Origin: Methanobacteriota archaeon
GTDB lineage: Archaea > Thermoplasmatota > Poseidoniia > MGIII > CG-Epi1
Direction of reading: 5' to 3'
NCBI GenBank assembly: GCA_002724775.1
Contig: PBPR01000067.1
Coordinates: 1 to 7,353 of the forward strand
DNA: 7,353 nt
The notes below the pieces were generated by a model. It saw only the letters and a program-made list of their open reading frames with translations, was not told the DNA's origin and searched no databases. Positions 1-6,471 of this stretch are shown here, in pieces. Position 1 is the first letter of the stretch; every line of letters begins with the position of its first letter. A program made the translations under genes and the position numbers.

Positions 1-2614
1 CATATTGTCCGCATTTATTTGCACAGTCAAAAACTGCTAAATCACTATCTTTTATGTGAGGTGCGCCCTCAATTGTTAATCTACCAAAAATAAAGTCGTT
101 AGCTTCAGTTATTTGTTCTTGAGTATATCCTAAATGGTCAAGTAAATCAAAATTCCAATCATCCAAAAACTCTTTTTTAACTCTTAGCTTATCTACACAA
201 AAGTCCGAGCCGACCATTGATGGTGTAATTAGTAAATTTAATGACGTAAAACTGCTAATCTGAGATTCTAGGGAATCAATGATATCGTTAGTCAACCCTT
301 TTCTTATTAGAGATTCTCTGTTAATGCTTGGCGCATCTGAAAAAGTTCCGGTACCAATTACGTAATCTATAATTTCTTTAGATTGAGCTGAGTCATACCC
401 TAAGCGATCAAGAGCAACTGGAACTGACTGATTAATAATTCTAAGCATACCGCCTCCTGCAAGTGTTTTAAACTTTACAAGAGCAAAGTCTGGTTCAATA
501 CCTGTGGTATCACAGTCCATAACTATTCCTATTGTTCCAGTTGGTGCAATAACTGTAGCTTGAGCGTTTCTAAAGCCAAACTTTTCACCATCTTCAACTA
601 CCTGGTCCCAACACTTTTGTGCTGCGGAAAGCAAGTATTCTGGACAATAATTAGGATCTATACCTCTAGGAGTAACCGTGAGGCCTTCGTATTCGTCAGA
701 AGGTACATTGTAGGCTGCCCTTCTATGATTTCTCATAACTCTTAGCATATTCTCCTTGTTGTTTTCATACCTTGGGAATGGTCCTTGAACTGAAGACATC
801 TCAGCACTTGTTGCATAGGAAACGCCACCAAGTATAGACGTCAAAGCACCGCAAATCGAGAAAGCTCTGTTGTCATCATATGGAATACCCATTCTCATTA
901 ACAAAGAGCCAATGTTAGCATATCCTAAACCCAAAGTTCTGTAATCATAACTTCTTTGAGCTATAGCTTCGGACGGAAATTGAGCCATCAAAACTGATAT
1001 TTCTAAGGCTACTGTCCATAACCTAATGGCATGGCTGTACTTCTCTGTGTCAAACTTCGTTGTCTCTTCGTCATAGAATTTAACCAAATTGAGACTTGCA
1101 AGATTACATGCAGTATCATCTAAAAACATATACTCTGAGCAAGGATTACTGCCATGAATAGGCCCATCCGGAGAACATGTATGCCATTCATTAATGGTTG
1201 TGTCATACTGCAATCCAGGATCTGCACAGGACCAGGCTGCTTTAGATATTTTATTCCAAAGATCGTTGGCTGGAATTGATTTACAGGGATTTGGATCCCT
1301 GCCTTCTTCTTTTGCATCATCTAATTCTGTCCTCCAAAATAAATTCCAATCACCTTCATCAAGAACAGCTTGCATGAAATCGTTACTGACTCTTACTGAA
1401 TTATTACTATTCTGACCTGAAACCGTTGAATAAGCATCTCCTTCCCATGAAGTATCATATGTTTCAATATCCATGTGGGTGTAGCCTTGCTCTCCCAATT
1501 CAAGAACTCTTGCAATTATATTCTCGGGAACATAAGCCTGTAAAGCAACACTGATTGCTTTTGCTAATGGAGAATTCTTAGACTGATCAAACTTTGAATC
1601 TTCATCTGGGTGCGCTTGTATTGCAGCTAATATTTCGTTCGCGTGATTTTGAAGATGCTGTGAACCTGACACTAATGCAGCTACTTTTTCTTCTTCAGTT
1701 AGTTTCCAATCTATAAATGCCTCGATGTCTGGATGGTCCATATCCAAGCTAACCATTTTTGCAGCTCTTCTGGTAGTACCACCTGATTTTATTGCTCCTG
1801 CTGCCCTATCGCCAATGCGCAAAAAGGACATTAGACCTGAAGACATTCCTCCACCTGATAATGGTTCACCGTCTCCCCTTATCTTTGAAAAATTACTTCC
1901 TGTTCCTGAACCAAATTTAAACAGACGGGCCTCTCTTGTCCAAAGATCCATTATTCCGCCCTCGTTAACTAAATCATCTGAAACTGACTGAATGAAACAT
2001 GCGTGAGGTTGTGGGTGCTCGTACGCATTTACAGAGCGTTCTAATTCTCCAGTTTTAGGATTTACAAAATAATGCCCTTGTGCAGGGCCTTCGATACCGT
2101 ATGCCCAATTTAGTCCAGTGTTAAACCACTGTGGTGAATTAGGAGAAACCATCTGAAACGCAAGCATGTAACACATTTCATCAAAATAAGATTTGGCATC
2201 TGCCTCGCTAGCAAAATATCCGTGTTTCCATCCCCAATATGTCCAAGTTCCCGCTAATCTTCTGAAAGTTTGCTTACCATCAACTTCCTCTCCAAACTTT
2301 TCATTCTCAGGTAAATCTTCCATAGCCTTAAGATCTGGAACACTTCTTTGAAGCCAAGATGGAACTGCTTTTTCTTTTACTTTTCTAAGCTTTTTAGGAA
2401 TACCTGCTTTTCTAAGATACTTCTGTGCAAGGACGTTAGATGCGACTTGACTGTAATTGTCAGGAAGTGTAACATCTTTCATTGAAAAAGCCACTGTGCC
2501 ATCAAAGTTTCTAATTTCTACATCTTTCTTAGACCAAGATAACTTATCAAAAGGATCTTTACCACTTTCTGTGAAGTGTCTAGGTATTTTTAGTGCGTTA
2601 GCTTTGGCAGGCAA
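1..2614 (-). CDS. nrdJ: Adenosylcobalamin-dependent class II ribonucleotide reductase, long form (C-terminal part outside window)
   Basis: Reduces ribonucleotides to deoxyribonucleotides in the cytoplasm, using a thiyl radical made with vitamin B12. I translated the frame codon by codon: 871 residues are open without a stop from the TTG at 2614 to the left edge. Counting from that TTG, the visible catalytic elements are QPHACF with Cys206 and DTACNLASLN with Cys503 (the expected redox pair), NPCSE at 490-494 (Asn490, thiyl Cys492, Glu494), FGSGTGSNFS near 234, VSGQNSNNSVRV near 398 and PTGTIGI near 691. The fragment ends just after FDCANKCG, a landmark of the roughly 1,200-residue NrdJ type common in Alphaproteobacteria, so a few hundred residues are missing on the left. 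The start is a problem: similarity to NrdJ begins at about residue 8, no ATG occurs before residue 45, and TTG is the only usable start after an in-frame TAG at 2615-2617. Family assignment is very secure; the start is not. Confidence 0.95.
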   Translation of the reverse strand, partial: MPAKANALKIPRHFTESGKDPFDKLSWSKKDVEIRNFDGTVAFSMKDVTLPDNYSQVASNVLAQKYLRKAGIPKKLRKVKEKAVPSWLQRSVPDLKAMEDLPENEKFGEEVDGKQTFRRLAGTWTYWGWKHGYFASEADAKSYFDEMCYMLAFQMVSPNSPQWFNTGLNWAYGIEGPAQGHYFVNPKTGELERSVNAYEHPQPHACFIQSVSDDLVNEGGIMDLWTREARLFKFGSGTGSNFSKIRGDGEPLSGGGMSSGLMSFLRIGDRAAGAIKSGGTTRRAAKMVSLDMDHPDIEAFIDWKLTEEEKVAALVSGSQHLQNHANEILAAIQAHPDEDSKFDQSKNSPLAKAISVALQAYVPENIIARVLELGEQGYTHMDIETYDTSWEGDAYSTVSGQNSNNSVRVSNDFMQAVLDEGDWNLFWRTELDDAKEEGRDPNPCKSIPANDLWNKISKAAWSCADPGLQYDTTINEWHTCSPDGPIHGSNPCSEYMFLDDTACNLASLNLVKFYDEETTKFDTEKYSHAIRLWTVALEISVLMAQFPSEAIAQRSYDYRTLGLGYANIGSLLMRMGIPYDDNRAFSICGALTSILGGVSYATSAEMSSVQGPFPRYENNKENMLRVMRNHRRAAYNVPSDEYEGLTVTPRGIDPNYCPEYLLSAAQKCWDQVVEDGEKFGFRNAQATVIAPTGTIGIVMDCDTTGIEPDFALVKFKTLAGGGMLRIINQSVPVALDRLGYDSAQSKEIIDYVIGTGTFSDAPSINRESLIRKGLTNDIIDSLESQISSFTSLNLLITPSMVGSDFCVDKLRVKKEFLDDWNFDLLDHLGYTQEQITEANDFIFGRLTIEGAPHIKDSDLAVFDCANKCGQY

Positions 2615-2677
2615 CTAGGCCACCCCCCGAGGTGGCAGAAATGATTCAACATTTACAAAAATTTGATTTAATTTCAT
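2615..2677 (-). CDS. 20-codon leader ORF in frame with and abutting nrdJ (or interrupted nrdJ 5' end)
   Basis: An ATG at 2677-2675 opens a 20-codon frame that ends in TAG at 2617-2615, directly followed by the TTG of nrdJ in the same frame. The peptide begins MKLNQIF and ends LPPRGVA. A TATA-like TATTATA lies 24-30 nt upstream of the ATG, which would suit a leaderless archaeal transcript starting at this ATG. Three readings fit: a regulatory leader peptide with reinitiation at TTG; the true nrdJ N-terminus with a UAG that is read through; or a CAG/TGG codon changed to TAG by mutation or sequencing error. I cannot decide between them, and the peptide resembles no family I know. Confidence 0.35.
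   Translation of the reverse strand: MKLNQIFVNVESFLPPRGVA
2619..2636 (-). promoter_or_regulatory. Perfect GC-rich hairpin overlapping the putative ribosome binding site of nrdJ
   Basis: On the minus strand GCCACC (2636-2631), loop TCGGGG and GGTGGC (2624-2619) form a perfect 6-bp stem made of five G-C pairs and one A-U pair. It stands out in otherwise AT-rich DNA. The G-rich run GGGGGGTGG, the only Shine-Dalgarno-like sequence near the TTG (about 5 nt away), lies in the loop and 3' arm, so folding would hide it. A ribosome translating the leader ORF to its TAG would melt the stem. The structure is seen in the sequence; its role is inferred. Confidence 0.5.
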
Positions 2678-2700
2678 GATTTTCTACCATTAAGCAACCA

Positions 2701-2710
2701 TATAATAAGT
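2701..2710 (-). promoter_or_regulatory. TATA-like promoter element upstream of the nrdJ leader ORF
   Basis: The minus strand reads ACTTATTATA. The TATTATA core lies 24-30 nt before the ATG at 2677, the usual archaeal TATA-box distance if transcription starts at that ATG. No equivalent box lies at that distance from the TTG at 2614. The region is very AT-rich, so a chance match is possible. Confidence 0.35.
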
Positions 2711-2775
2711 ATTTCATACGTTTAAAAAAAAAGTAAAAAGTTCCATTTTTCGCTATACCTCCACTCAAAAAATGA

Positions 2776-2819
2776 ACAAAAAAGAGTAGAACCTGTCAAA
2801 AAACGTGTGTTGGTTCCAC
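2776..2819 (-). terminator. Possible terminator downstream of nadE
   Basis: On the minus strand GTGGAACC (2819-2812) and GGTTCTAC (2793-2786) can pair over 8 bp with one G-U wobble around an 18-nt loop. A T-rich tract TCTTTTTTG follows at once. This suits an intrinsic terminator 70-110 nt past the nadE stop, or an oligo-T archaeal terminator. The large loop lowers confidence. The rest of the 209-nt gap between nadE and the leader ORF holds no gene that I can see. Confidence 0.4.
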
Positions 2820-2886
2820 AAATTTAATAATAAAAAGCATCCAATTTGTTGCTACGTGATTTGGCGTAATAATTTAATTATAAAAA

Positions 2887-3690
2887 TCATTGAGTTCCTA
2901 TAGTTTCACGCCAGTCCAACCCAACGGTTCTGAGCCCTATCTTACATACTGGAGGAAAAACTCTTTTGTGTATAGACGACTGAATTAATTTCTTGATTTT
3001 GGCTATTATTTCTAATGATATTCCTGTTTTTTCAGATATTTGAGACACACTATCAAATCTTTCCAAATTAAATAGAACTTGATCAAGCTCTAAATATGTG
3101 AAGCCAAATTCTTCTTCATCAGTCTGACCTTCCCACAATTCTGCAGTAGGCTTTCGTGATAAAATTCCAGATGGAACTCCTAATTCTTCTCCTAAAGAAT
3201 AGACTTGAGATTTGTATAAATCCCCTATTGGGAGAAAATCTGTACCTCCATCTCCCCATTTTGTCCAATAACCAATTAAAAGTTCTGATTTGTTTGAAGT
3301 CCCAACAACAAGTCTGTTAGATGAAAATCCAGCTCCGTACAAAATTGACATACGTATCCTTGAATGTAGATTACCCTCAGATAATTTCTCAGCAAATAAT
3401 GAAGAAGAGGATTTGAAAGATTCTACTATCTGTTTGATACTTACAGTTTCAGTATTAACATTTAGTTGCTCTGCGTGGTGTTTTGCTAGGCCAACTGATT
3501 CAGTATGCTCGTAAGGCATAATCAGACCAGTCACTCTGTCTGAACCAAGAGCTGCCACTGACAAAGACAACGTTACAGCAGAATCTATGCCTCCAGATAA
3601 GCCTAAAACTACACCATCTGAATTAGCATCTTTCACTCTTGTTTTAATGAAATTATTTATTATGTCTAAAGTATCTCTAGAGATATCCAC
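2887..3690 (-). CDS. nadE: NH3-dependent NAD+ synthetase
   Basis: Catalyses the last step of NAD+ synthesis: deamido-NAD+ is adenylylated by ATP, then aminated with ammonia. The 267-residue protein carries the N-type ATP pyrophosphatase loop SGGIDS at 32-37, MPYEHTES near 58-65, GNLHSRIRM near 106-114, GTSNKSELLIGYWTKWGDGG at 130-149 followed by LPIGDLYKSQV, and the late motif KPTAELWEGQTDEEEFG. Length and motifs match stand-alone NH3-dependent enzymes, and no glutaminase domain is attached, so ammonia must come from elsewhere. The ATG has no Shine-Dalgarno sequence, but an AT-rich box lies 21-30 nt upstream, which would suit a leaderless message. It diverges from an amidase gene whose family supplies the glutaminase domain of fused NAD+ synthetases. 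nrdJ lies downstream on the same strand, 209-272 nt away depending on its start, and is probably transcribed separately. Confidence 0.95.
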   Translation of the reverse strand: MDISRDTLDIINNFIKTRVKDANSDGVVLGLSGGIDSAVTLSLSVAALGSDRVTGLIMPYEHTESVGLAKHHAEQLNVNTETVSIKQIVESFKSSSSLFAEKLSEGNLHSRIRMSILYGAGFSSNRLVVGTSNKSELLIGYWTKWGDGGTDFLPIGDLYKSQVYSLGEELGVPSGILSRKPTAELWEGQTDEEEFGFTYLELDQVLFNLERFDSVSQISEKTGISLEIIAKIKKLIQSSIHKRVFPPVCKIGLRTVGLDWRETIGTQ

Positions 3691-3710
3691 ATTGTACGAT
3701 AAAGAGGGAC

Positions 3711-3720
3711 TAAATTAAAT
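3711..3720 (-). promoter_or_regulatory. TATA-like box for nadE
   Basis: The minus strand reads ATTTAATTTA, 21-30 nt before the nadE ATG. No Shine-Dalgarno sequence lies between it and the ATG, so the arrangement fits a leaderless archaeal transcript. A bacterial reading (TTGTCA at 3727-3722 with a poor -10 near the ATG) is weaker. Confidence 0.35.
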
Positions 3721-3730
3721 TTGACAACAC

Positions 3731-3738
3731 TATATTAT
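3731..3738 (+). promoter_or_regulatory. TATA-like box for the nitrilase-family gene
   Basis: TATATTAT lies 20-27 nt before the ATG at 3758, in the 67-bp region shared with divergent nadE. A short GGGAG (3750-3754) ends 3 nt before the ATG, which is close for a ribosome binding site. The two promoters are about 10 bp apart, so one regulator could act on both genes. Confidence 0.35.
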
Positions 3739-3757
3739 TGCACCCCTATGGGAGTTT

Positions 3758-4546
3758 ATGTATTTGGCATTAGGTCAAGTTCCAGTAATTCTCGGAAACG
3801 TAGCTGAAAATCTAAACATAATGGAAAAAACTATTGTTAAAGCTCAAAAAGAAAAAAGTATTGATTTAATTGCATTTCCTGAATTATTTATTACTGGTTA
3901 CAACTTAAAAGATAACTACAATAATGTATCAGAAGTAATTCCTGGAAATGGTCAGGCTCAGGAAGGTATCAAAGAAATAGCAAAGAAACATGACATAACT
4001 ATTCTCACAGGTATTGTGGAAAGGGCCAATAAATCTTTGTTTAATTCGGCAATAATGATTGGACCTGATGGATATATTGGACATTGTAGAAAGCAGTACT
4101 TGCCTAATTTTGGTCCATTTGAAGAGAAAACTTATTTTGGTGAAGGAAATGAGCCCAAGGTATTCGAGACTAACTTTGGAAATATAGGTGTACAAATATG
4201 TTATGATTTGTTTTTTCCAGACGTCTCAATGAAATTGGCACAGCAAGGTGCTGACGTTATTATCAACTTAGCTGCGAGCCCAACTACTTCAAGACCTCTA
4301 TTCCACAGAGTTTTGCCTGCTAGAGCTATTGAGACTACATGCTATTACGGATTTGTTAACAATATAGGGACACAAGGCAATTTAGTTTTTGCTGGAGAGT
4401 CATGCATCTTTGATCCAAGGGGAAAGATTATGGAAGAGATTGTAAAATTTGAAGAAGGAACAATCGTTTGTAAGATACCTCTTGAAAATGTTCAAAAATA
4501 TAGAGATGCAAGACCTGTTCTTAGAGACTCTATGAATAAAGATTAG
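3758..4546 (+). CDS. Nitrilase-superfamily amidohydrolase, similar to the glutaminase domain of NAD+ synthetases
   Basis: Predicted cytoplasmic C-N hydrolase of 262 residues with the full catalytic triad: Glu42 in FPELFITGY, Lys112 in RKQYLPNFG and Cys148 in QICYDLFFPD. Members cleave amides or nitriles through a cysteine thioester. The stretch around Lys112, KQYLPNFGPFEEKTYF, resembles the motif typical of the glutaminase domain of glutamine-dependent NAD+ synthetases (KxxLPNYGVFDExRYF), more than the general omega-amidase or carbamoylputrescine-amidase pattern. The neighbour in divergent orientation is a NadE that lacks that domain, so supply of ammonia from glutamine is an attractive guess. 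The whole nitrilase fold is present and nothing is fused. The start gives MYLALGQ, matching the usual first beta strand. Other substrates (aliphatic amides, omega-amides) remain possible, so the family is secure but the substrate is not. Confidence 0.9.
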   Translation: MYLALGQVPVILGNVAENLNIMEKTIVKAQKEKSIDLIAFPELFITGYNLKDNYNNVSEVIPGNGQAQEGIKEIAKKHDITILTGIVERANKSLFNSAIMIGPDGYIGHCRKQYLPNFGPFEEKTYFGEGNEPKVFETNFGNIGVQICYDLFFPDVSMKLAQQGADVIINLAASPTTSRPLFHRVLPARAIETTCYYGFVNNIGTQGNLVFAGESCIFDPRGKIMEEIVKFEEGTIVCKIPLENVQKYRDARPVLRDSMNKD

Positions 4547-4555
4547 TTTTTTATT
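4547..4555 (+). promoter_or_regulatory. T-rich element after the nitrilase stop; possible terminator and TATA-like box
   Basis: TTTTTTATT begins right after the TAG of the amidase gene and lies 22-30 nt before the ATG of the flavoprotein. It could end the upstream transcript as an oligo-T signal, start a leaderless one, or do both. With only 30 nt between the genes, cotranscription is equally possible. No Shine-Dalgarno sequence precedes the flavoprotein ATG. Confidence 0.3.
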
Positions 4556-4576
4556 GAGCCTCAGTAGAATTGTTGT

Positions 4577-5836
4577 ATGTACGATGTAGCTGTAGTTGGA
4601 CAGGGGCCTGCAGGAGGAATGGCTGCATTGAGATTGGCTGAGGCTGGACATTCTGTTGTTACTTTTGATAGAAAAAGACGTGTTGGAGATCCTATACATT
4701 GTGGAGAAGGATTAGGTAAAATTGCATTAAAACACACTAATTATCCTGTGGGTGATTGGGCGATAAGAGAAGTCGAAGGAAACAGAATAAGAATGCCAAA
4801 CGGAAAATCTGTCGGACTCATGTCTCCGGGCTATTCCATCCACCGCTGGGGATTAGACAGAACAATTTCAGATGACGCCGTTGATGCCGGTGCTAAGAGG
4901 CATGAAGGACTTCGAATTACAAAAGTTAATAGAGACAAAGAAGGATGGATTCTTTCATCAAAAGATGGAGAAGTAGCAAAAGCTAAACAACTCATTGTTG
5001 CAGAGGGACGCGTCCCAAATATTGTAACTCAAATTGGATTGAAAGGAAATGAAAAATTAAGATTACTGCCTGGACTACAATATAAATTTAAGAGGAGTGA
5101 CGTCGATTTTCCTGATACTGACTATTTTGATTTTTACATTGATCCTAGATATGCTGACGGATATATTTGGGTATTTCCTAGAGATGATATTTTTAATGTA
5201 GGAATAGTAGCTACAAATGGTGCTAAAGCTGGGCTAGACTATTTCTGTAAGGAGCACATGAGTGTTGACCCAAAGAAAAGAATTGAAAATGAACTAGGGC
5301 ACAAACAGAACGGTGGATTAATTCCGAGAGATGGCCCTATACCATACTTTTCAACTAAAGATGCGTATGTTGTAGGTGATGCTGCCGGACTTACTAACCC
5401 TATAACAAAGGGTGGAGTTCATGTAGGAATGCTATCAGGGCAATATGCTGCAATTGCTATCCAAAAAGAACTTGGTACTGGAGAACTAAGGCCGCCTTCA
5501 CATTCTGTCAATTGCCATGACTTGAAAGGCCAATATTGGGAAAGATGTGAAAAAGCGTTACACTCTGATTTAGAACCACATGTTTGGTATGATAGAATCA
5601 TGAAAAGACAGCCTTGGACACAACAGAAGTTTGTCGACCAATCTAAACTAATTTATTCTTTAGATAAAAGAATTCTAAACTTAATCGGTGACATATATGA
5701 TGGAAATAATTATTCTCAACTTCCTTGGCTAAAAATGCTGGGTGTATTATTCAAAAATCCAGATTTACTGCCTATGGCTGGAAAATTATTAAAAATTAAA
5801 TCAAGCCTAAAAGTAACTGAAACTTACGGCTGGTAA
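4577..5836 (+). CDS. Geranylgeranyl-reductase-family FAD-dependent oxidoreductase (digeranylgeranylglycerophospholipid reductase-like)
   Basis: Flavoprotein of 419 residues that probably saturates double bonds of isoprenoid chains; in archaea this family reduces the geranylgeranyl chains of membrane lipids. The N-terminus has the dinucleotide-binding motif GQGPAG at 8-13, with Asp31 ending the second strand to hold the FAD ribose. HCGEGLG at 41-47 carries the cysteine usual in the archaeal branch. YIWVFPRDDIFNVGI at 196-210 matches the YxWxFPxxxxxNVG family signature, and GDAAGLTNPITKGGVHVGM from 267 is the second FAD motif. The C-terminal third is basic and has hydrophobic patches that could touch the membrane. 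The start is fixed by the Rossmann strand. It lies 30 nt after the amidase gene in the same direction, and its last 13 bp overlap the methyltransferase gene end to end. A role on a quinone or other prenyl chain cannot be excluded. Confidence 0.88.
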   Translation: MYDVAVVGQGPAGGMAALRLAEAGHSVVTFDRKRRVGDPIHCGEGLGKIALKHTNYPVGDWAIREVEGNRIRMPNGKSVGLMSPGYSIHRWGLDRTISDDAVDAGAKRHEGLRITKVNRDKEGWILSSKDGEVAKAKQLIVAEGRVPNIVTQIGLKGNEKLRLLPGLQYKFKRSDVDFPDTDYFDFYIDPRYADGYIWVFPRDDIFNVGIVATNGAKAGLDYFCKEHMSVDPKKRIENELGHKQNGGLIPRDGPIPYFSTKDAYVVGDAAGLTNPITKGGVHVGMLSGQYAAIAIQKELGTGELRPPSHSVNCHDLKGQYWERCEKALHSDLEPHVWYDRIMKRQPWTQQKFVDQSKLIYSLDKRILNLIGDIYDGNNYSQLPWLKMLGVLFKNPDLLPMAGKLLKIKSSLKVTETYGW

Positions 5837-6471
5837 GAAATCATAACCGAAGTTTGCTTGGGTTCATATTTGTGTTTCCCAAATAATTCAACTTCTGAGA
5901 CTTCATCAAATGTAAATTGCTCGGATTTTTTGTAATCATCGTAAAAATTTCTCGGCACAGGATAGGTTTGGAATTTATAATCAAAATCTTCGTACAAGTT
6001 GGCACCAATCCACAACAATCCGCCAGGATTTAGAGATTCTAATATTTTGTCAATTATTAACCTCTGATTGGGTAAAGTAAAACATCCAATTACGCCATAC
6101 AATATAACTAAGTCAAATTTTTCGTTAAGGACGTTAAGGTAATCTATTATGTCACCTCGATAAAAAATTCCACTTGGTACTTTTTTCTTAGCCTGGTAAA
6201 TATTTAATCTGATTAAATCAACACCAAATGCATTACATTGATGATTATCTACTGCATACCGTAGCATTGTACCAGTTCCGCATCCTAAATCCAAAATATT
6301 TTTATCATTTAAATCGAATCTATTATAATCAATTATTTTAGAAATCATATTTTCTAAATCTGAACCATTTAACTTTAACCAAACTGCACCGTTATTTGTA
6401 AAATAATTCCTCAATGAATACAAATTCATTACTATTTTAATGTGAAAAAAATTTTTAAAAGATTGAAACAT
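5824..6471 (-). CDS. Class I SAM-dependent methyltransferase, substrate unknown
   Basis: Protein of 215 residues with a Rossmann-type methyltransferase core. Motif I is ILDLGCGTG at 59-67, the acidic residue for the SAM ribose is Asp85 in FGVDL, GDI at 106-108 is the adenine-contact region, and FDLVILYGVIGCF at 119-131 is motif IV. LNPGGLLWIG follows, as in small-molecule and quinone methyltransferases. About 50 residues before the core may shape the substrate site. Its ATG overlaps the stop of the metallo-beta-lactamase gene by one base (TAATG), so translation is probably coupled and the two likely work in one pathway. Met15 is an alternative start. The 3' end overlaps the convergent flavoprotein gene by 13 bp. 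I cannot name the substrate. Confidence 0.85.
   Translation of the reverse strand: MFQSFKNFFHIKIVMNLYSLRNYFTNNGAVWLKLNGSDLENMISKIIDYNRFDLNDKNILDLGCGTGTMLRYAVDNHQCNAFGVDLIRLNIYQAKKKVPSGIFYRGDIIDYLNVLNEKFDLVILYGVIGCFTLPNQRLIIDKILESLNPGGLLWIGANLYEDFDYKFQTYPVPRNFYDDYKKSEQFTFDEVSEVELFGKHKYEPKQTSVMISYQP

Noticed and set aside
1120..1991. Open frames of 66-88 codons inside nrdJ
   Set aside because: They overlap a continuous, motif-rich nrdJ frame and show no family features of their own.
2714..2762. GGAGGT ribosome-site-like sequence followed by an ATG (2746) on the minus strand
   Set aside because: The frame is only 10 codons of mostly Phe and Leu from a homopolymer tract, and the spacing is long. 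Nothing supports a real peptide.
2794..2799. TTGACA on the minus strand as a bacterial -35 box for nrdJ
   Set aside because: At spacings of 16-18 nt the downstream hexamers (such as TTCATT) are poor -10 boxes, and the hexamer lies in the loop of the possible terminator.
2869..2881. 13-bp AT palindrome (ATAATT-T-AATTAT) after nadE
   Set aside because: It consists of A and T only in AT-rich DNA, so it carries little information and is likely chance.
2606..2886. Cobalamin riboswitch ahead of the B12-dependent nrdJ
   Set aside because: CTGCCACC and TTGCCTGCC recall parts of the B12 element, but the other conserved blocks and their order are absent, and a B12-using enzyme is not normally switched off by B12.
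3748..3750. Earlier ATG just upstream of the nitrilase gene
   Set aside because: It is 10 nt before the chosen start and in another frame, so it cannot start this protein.
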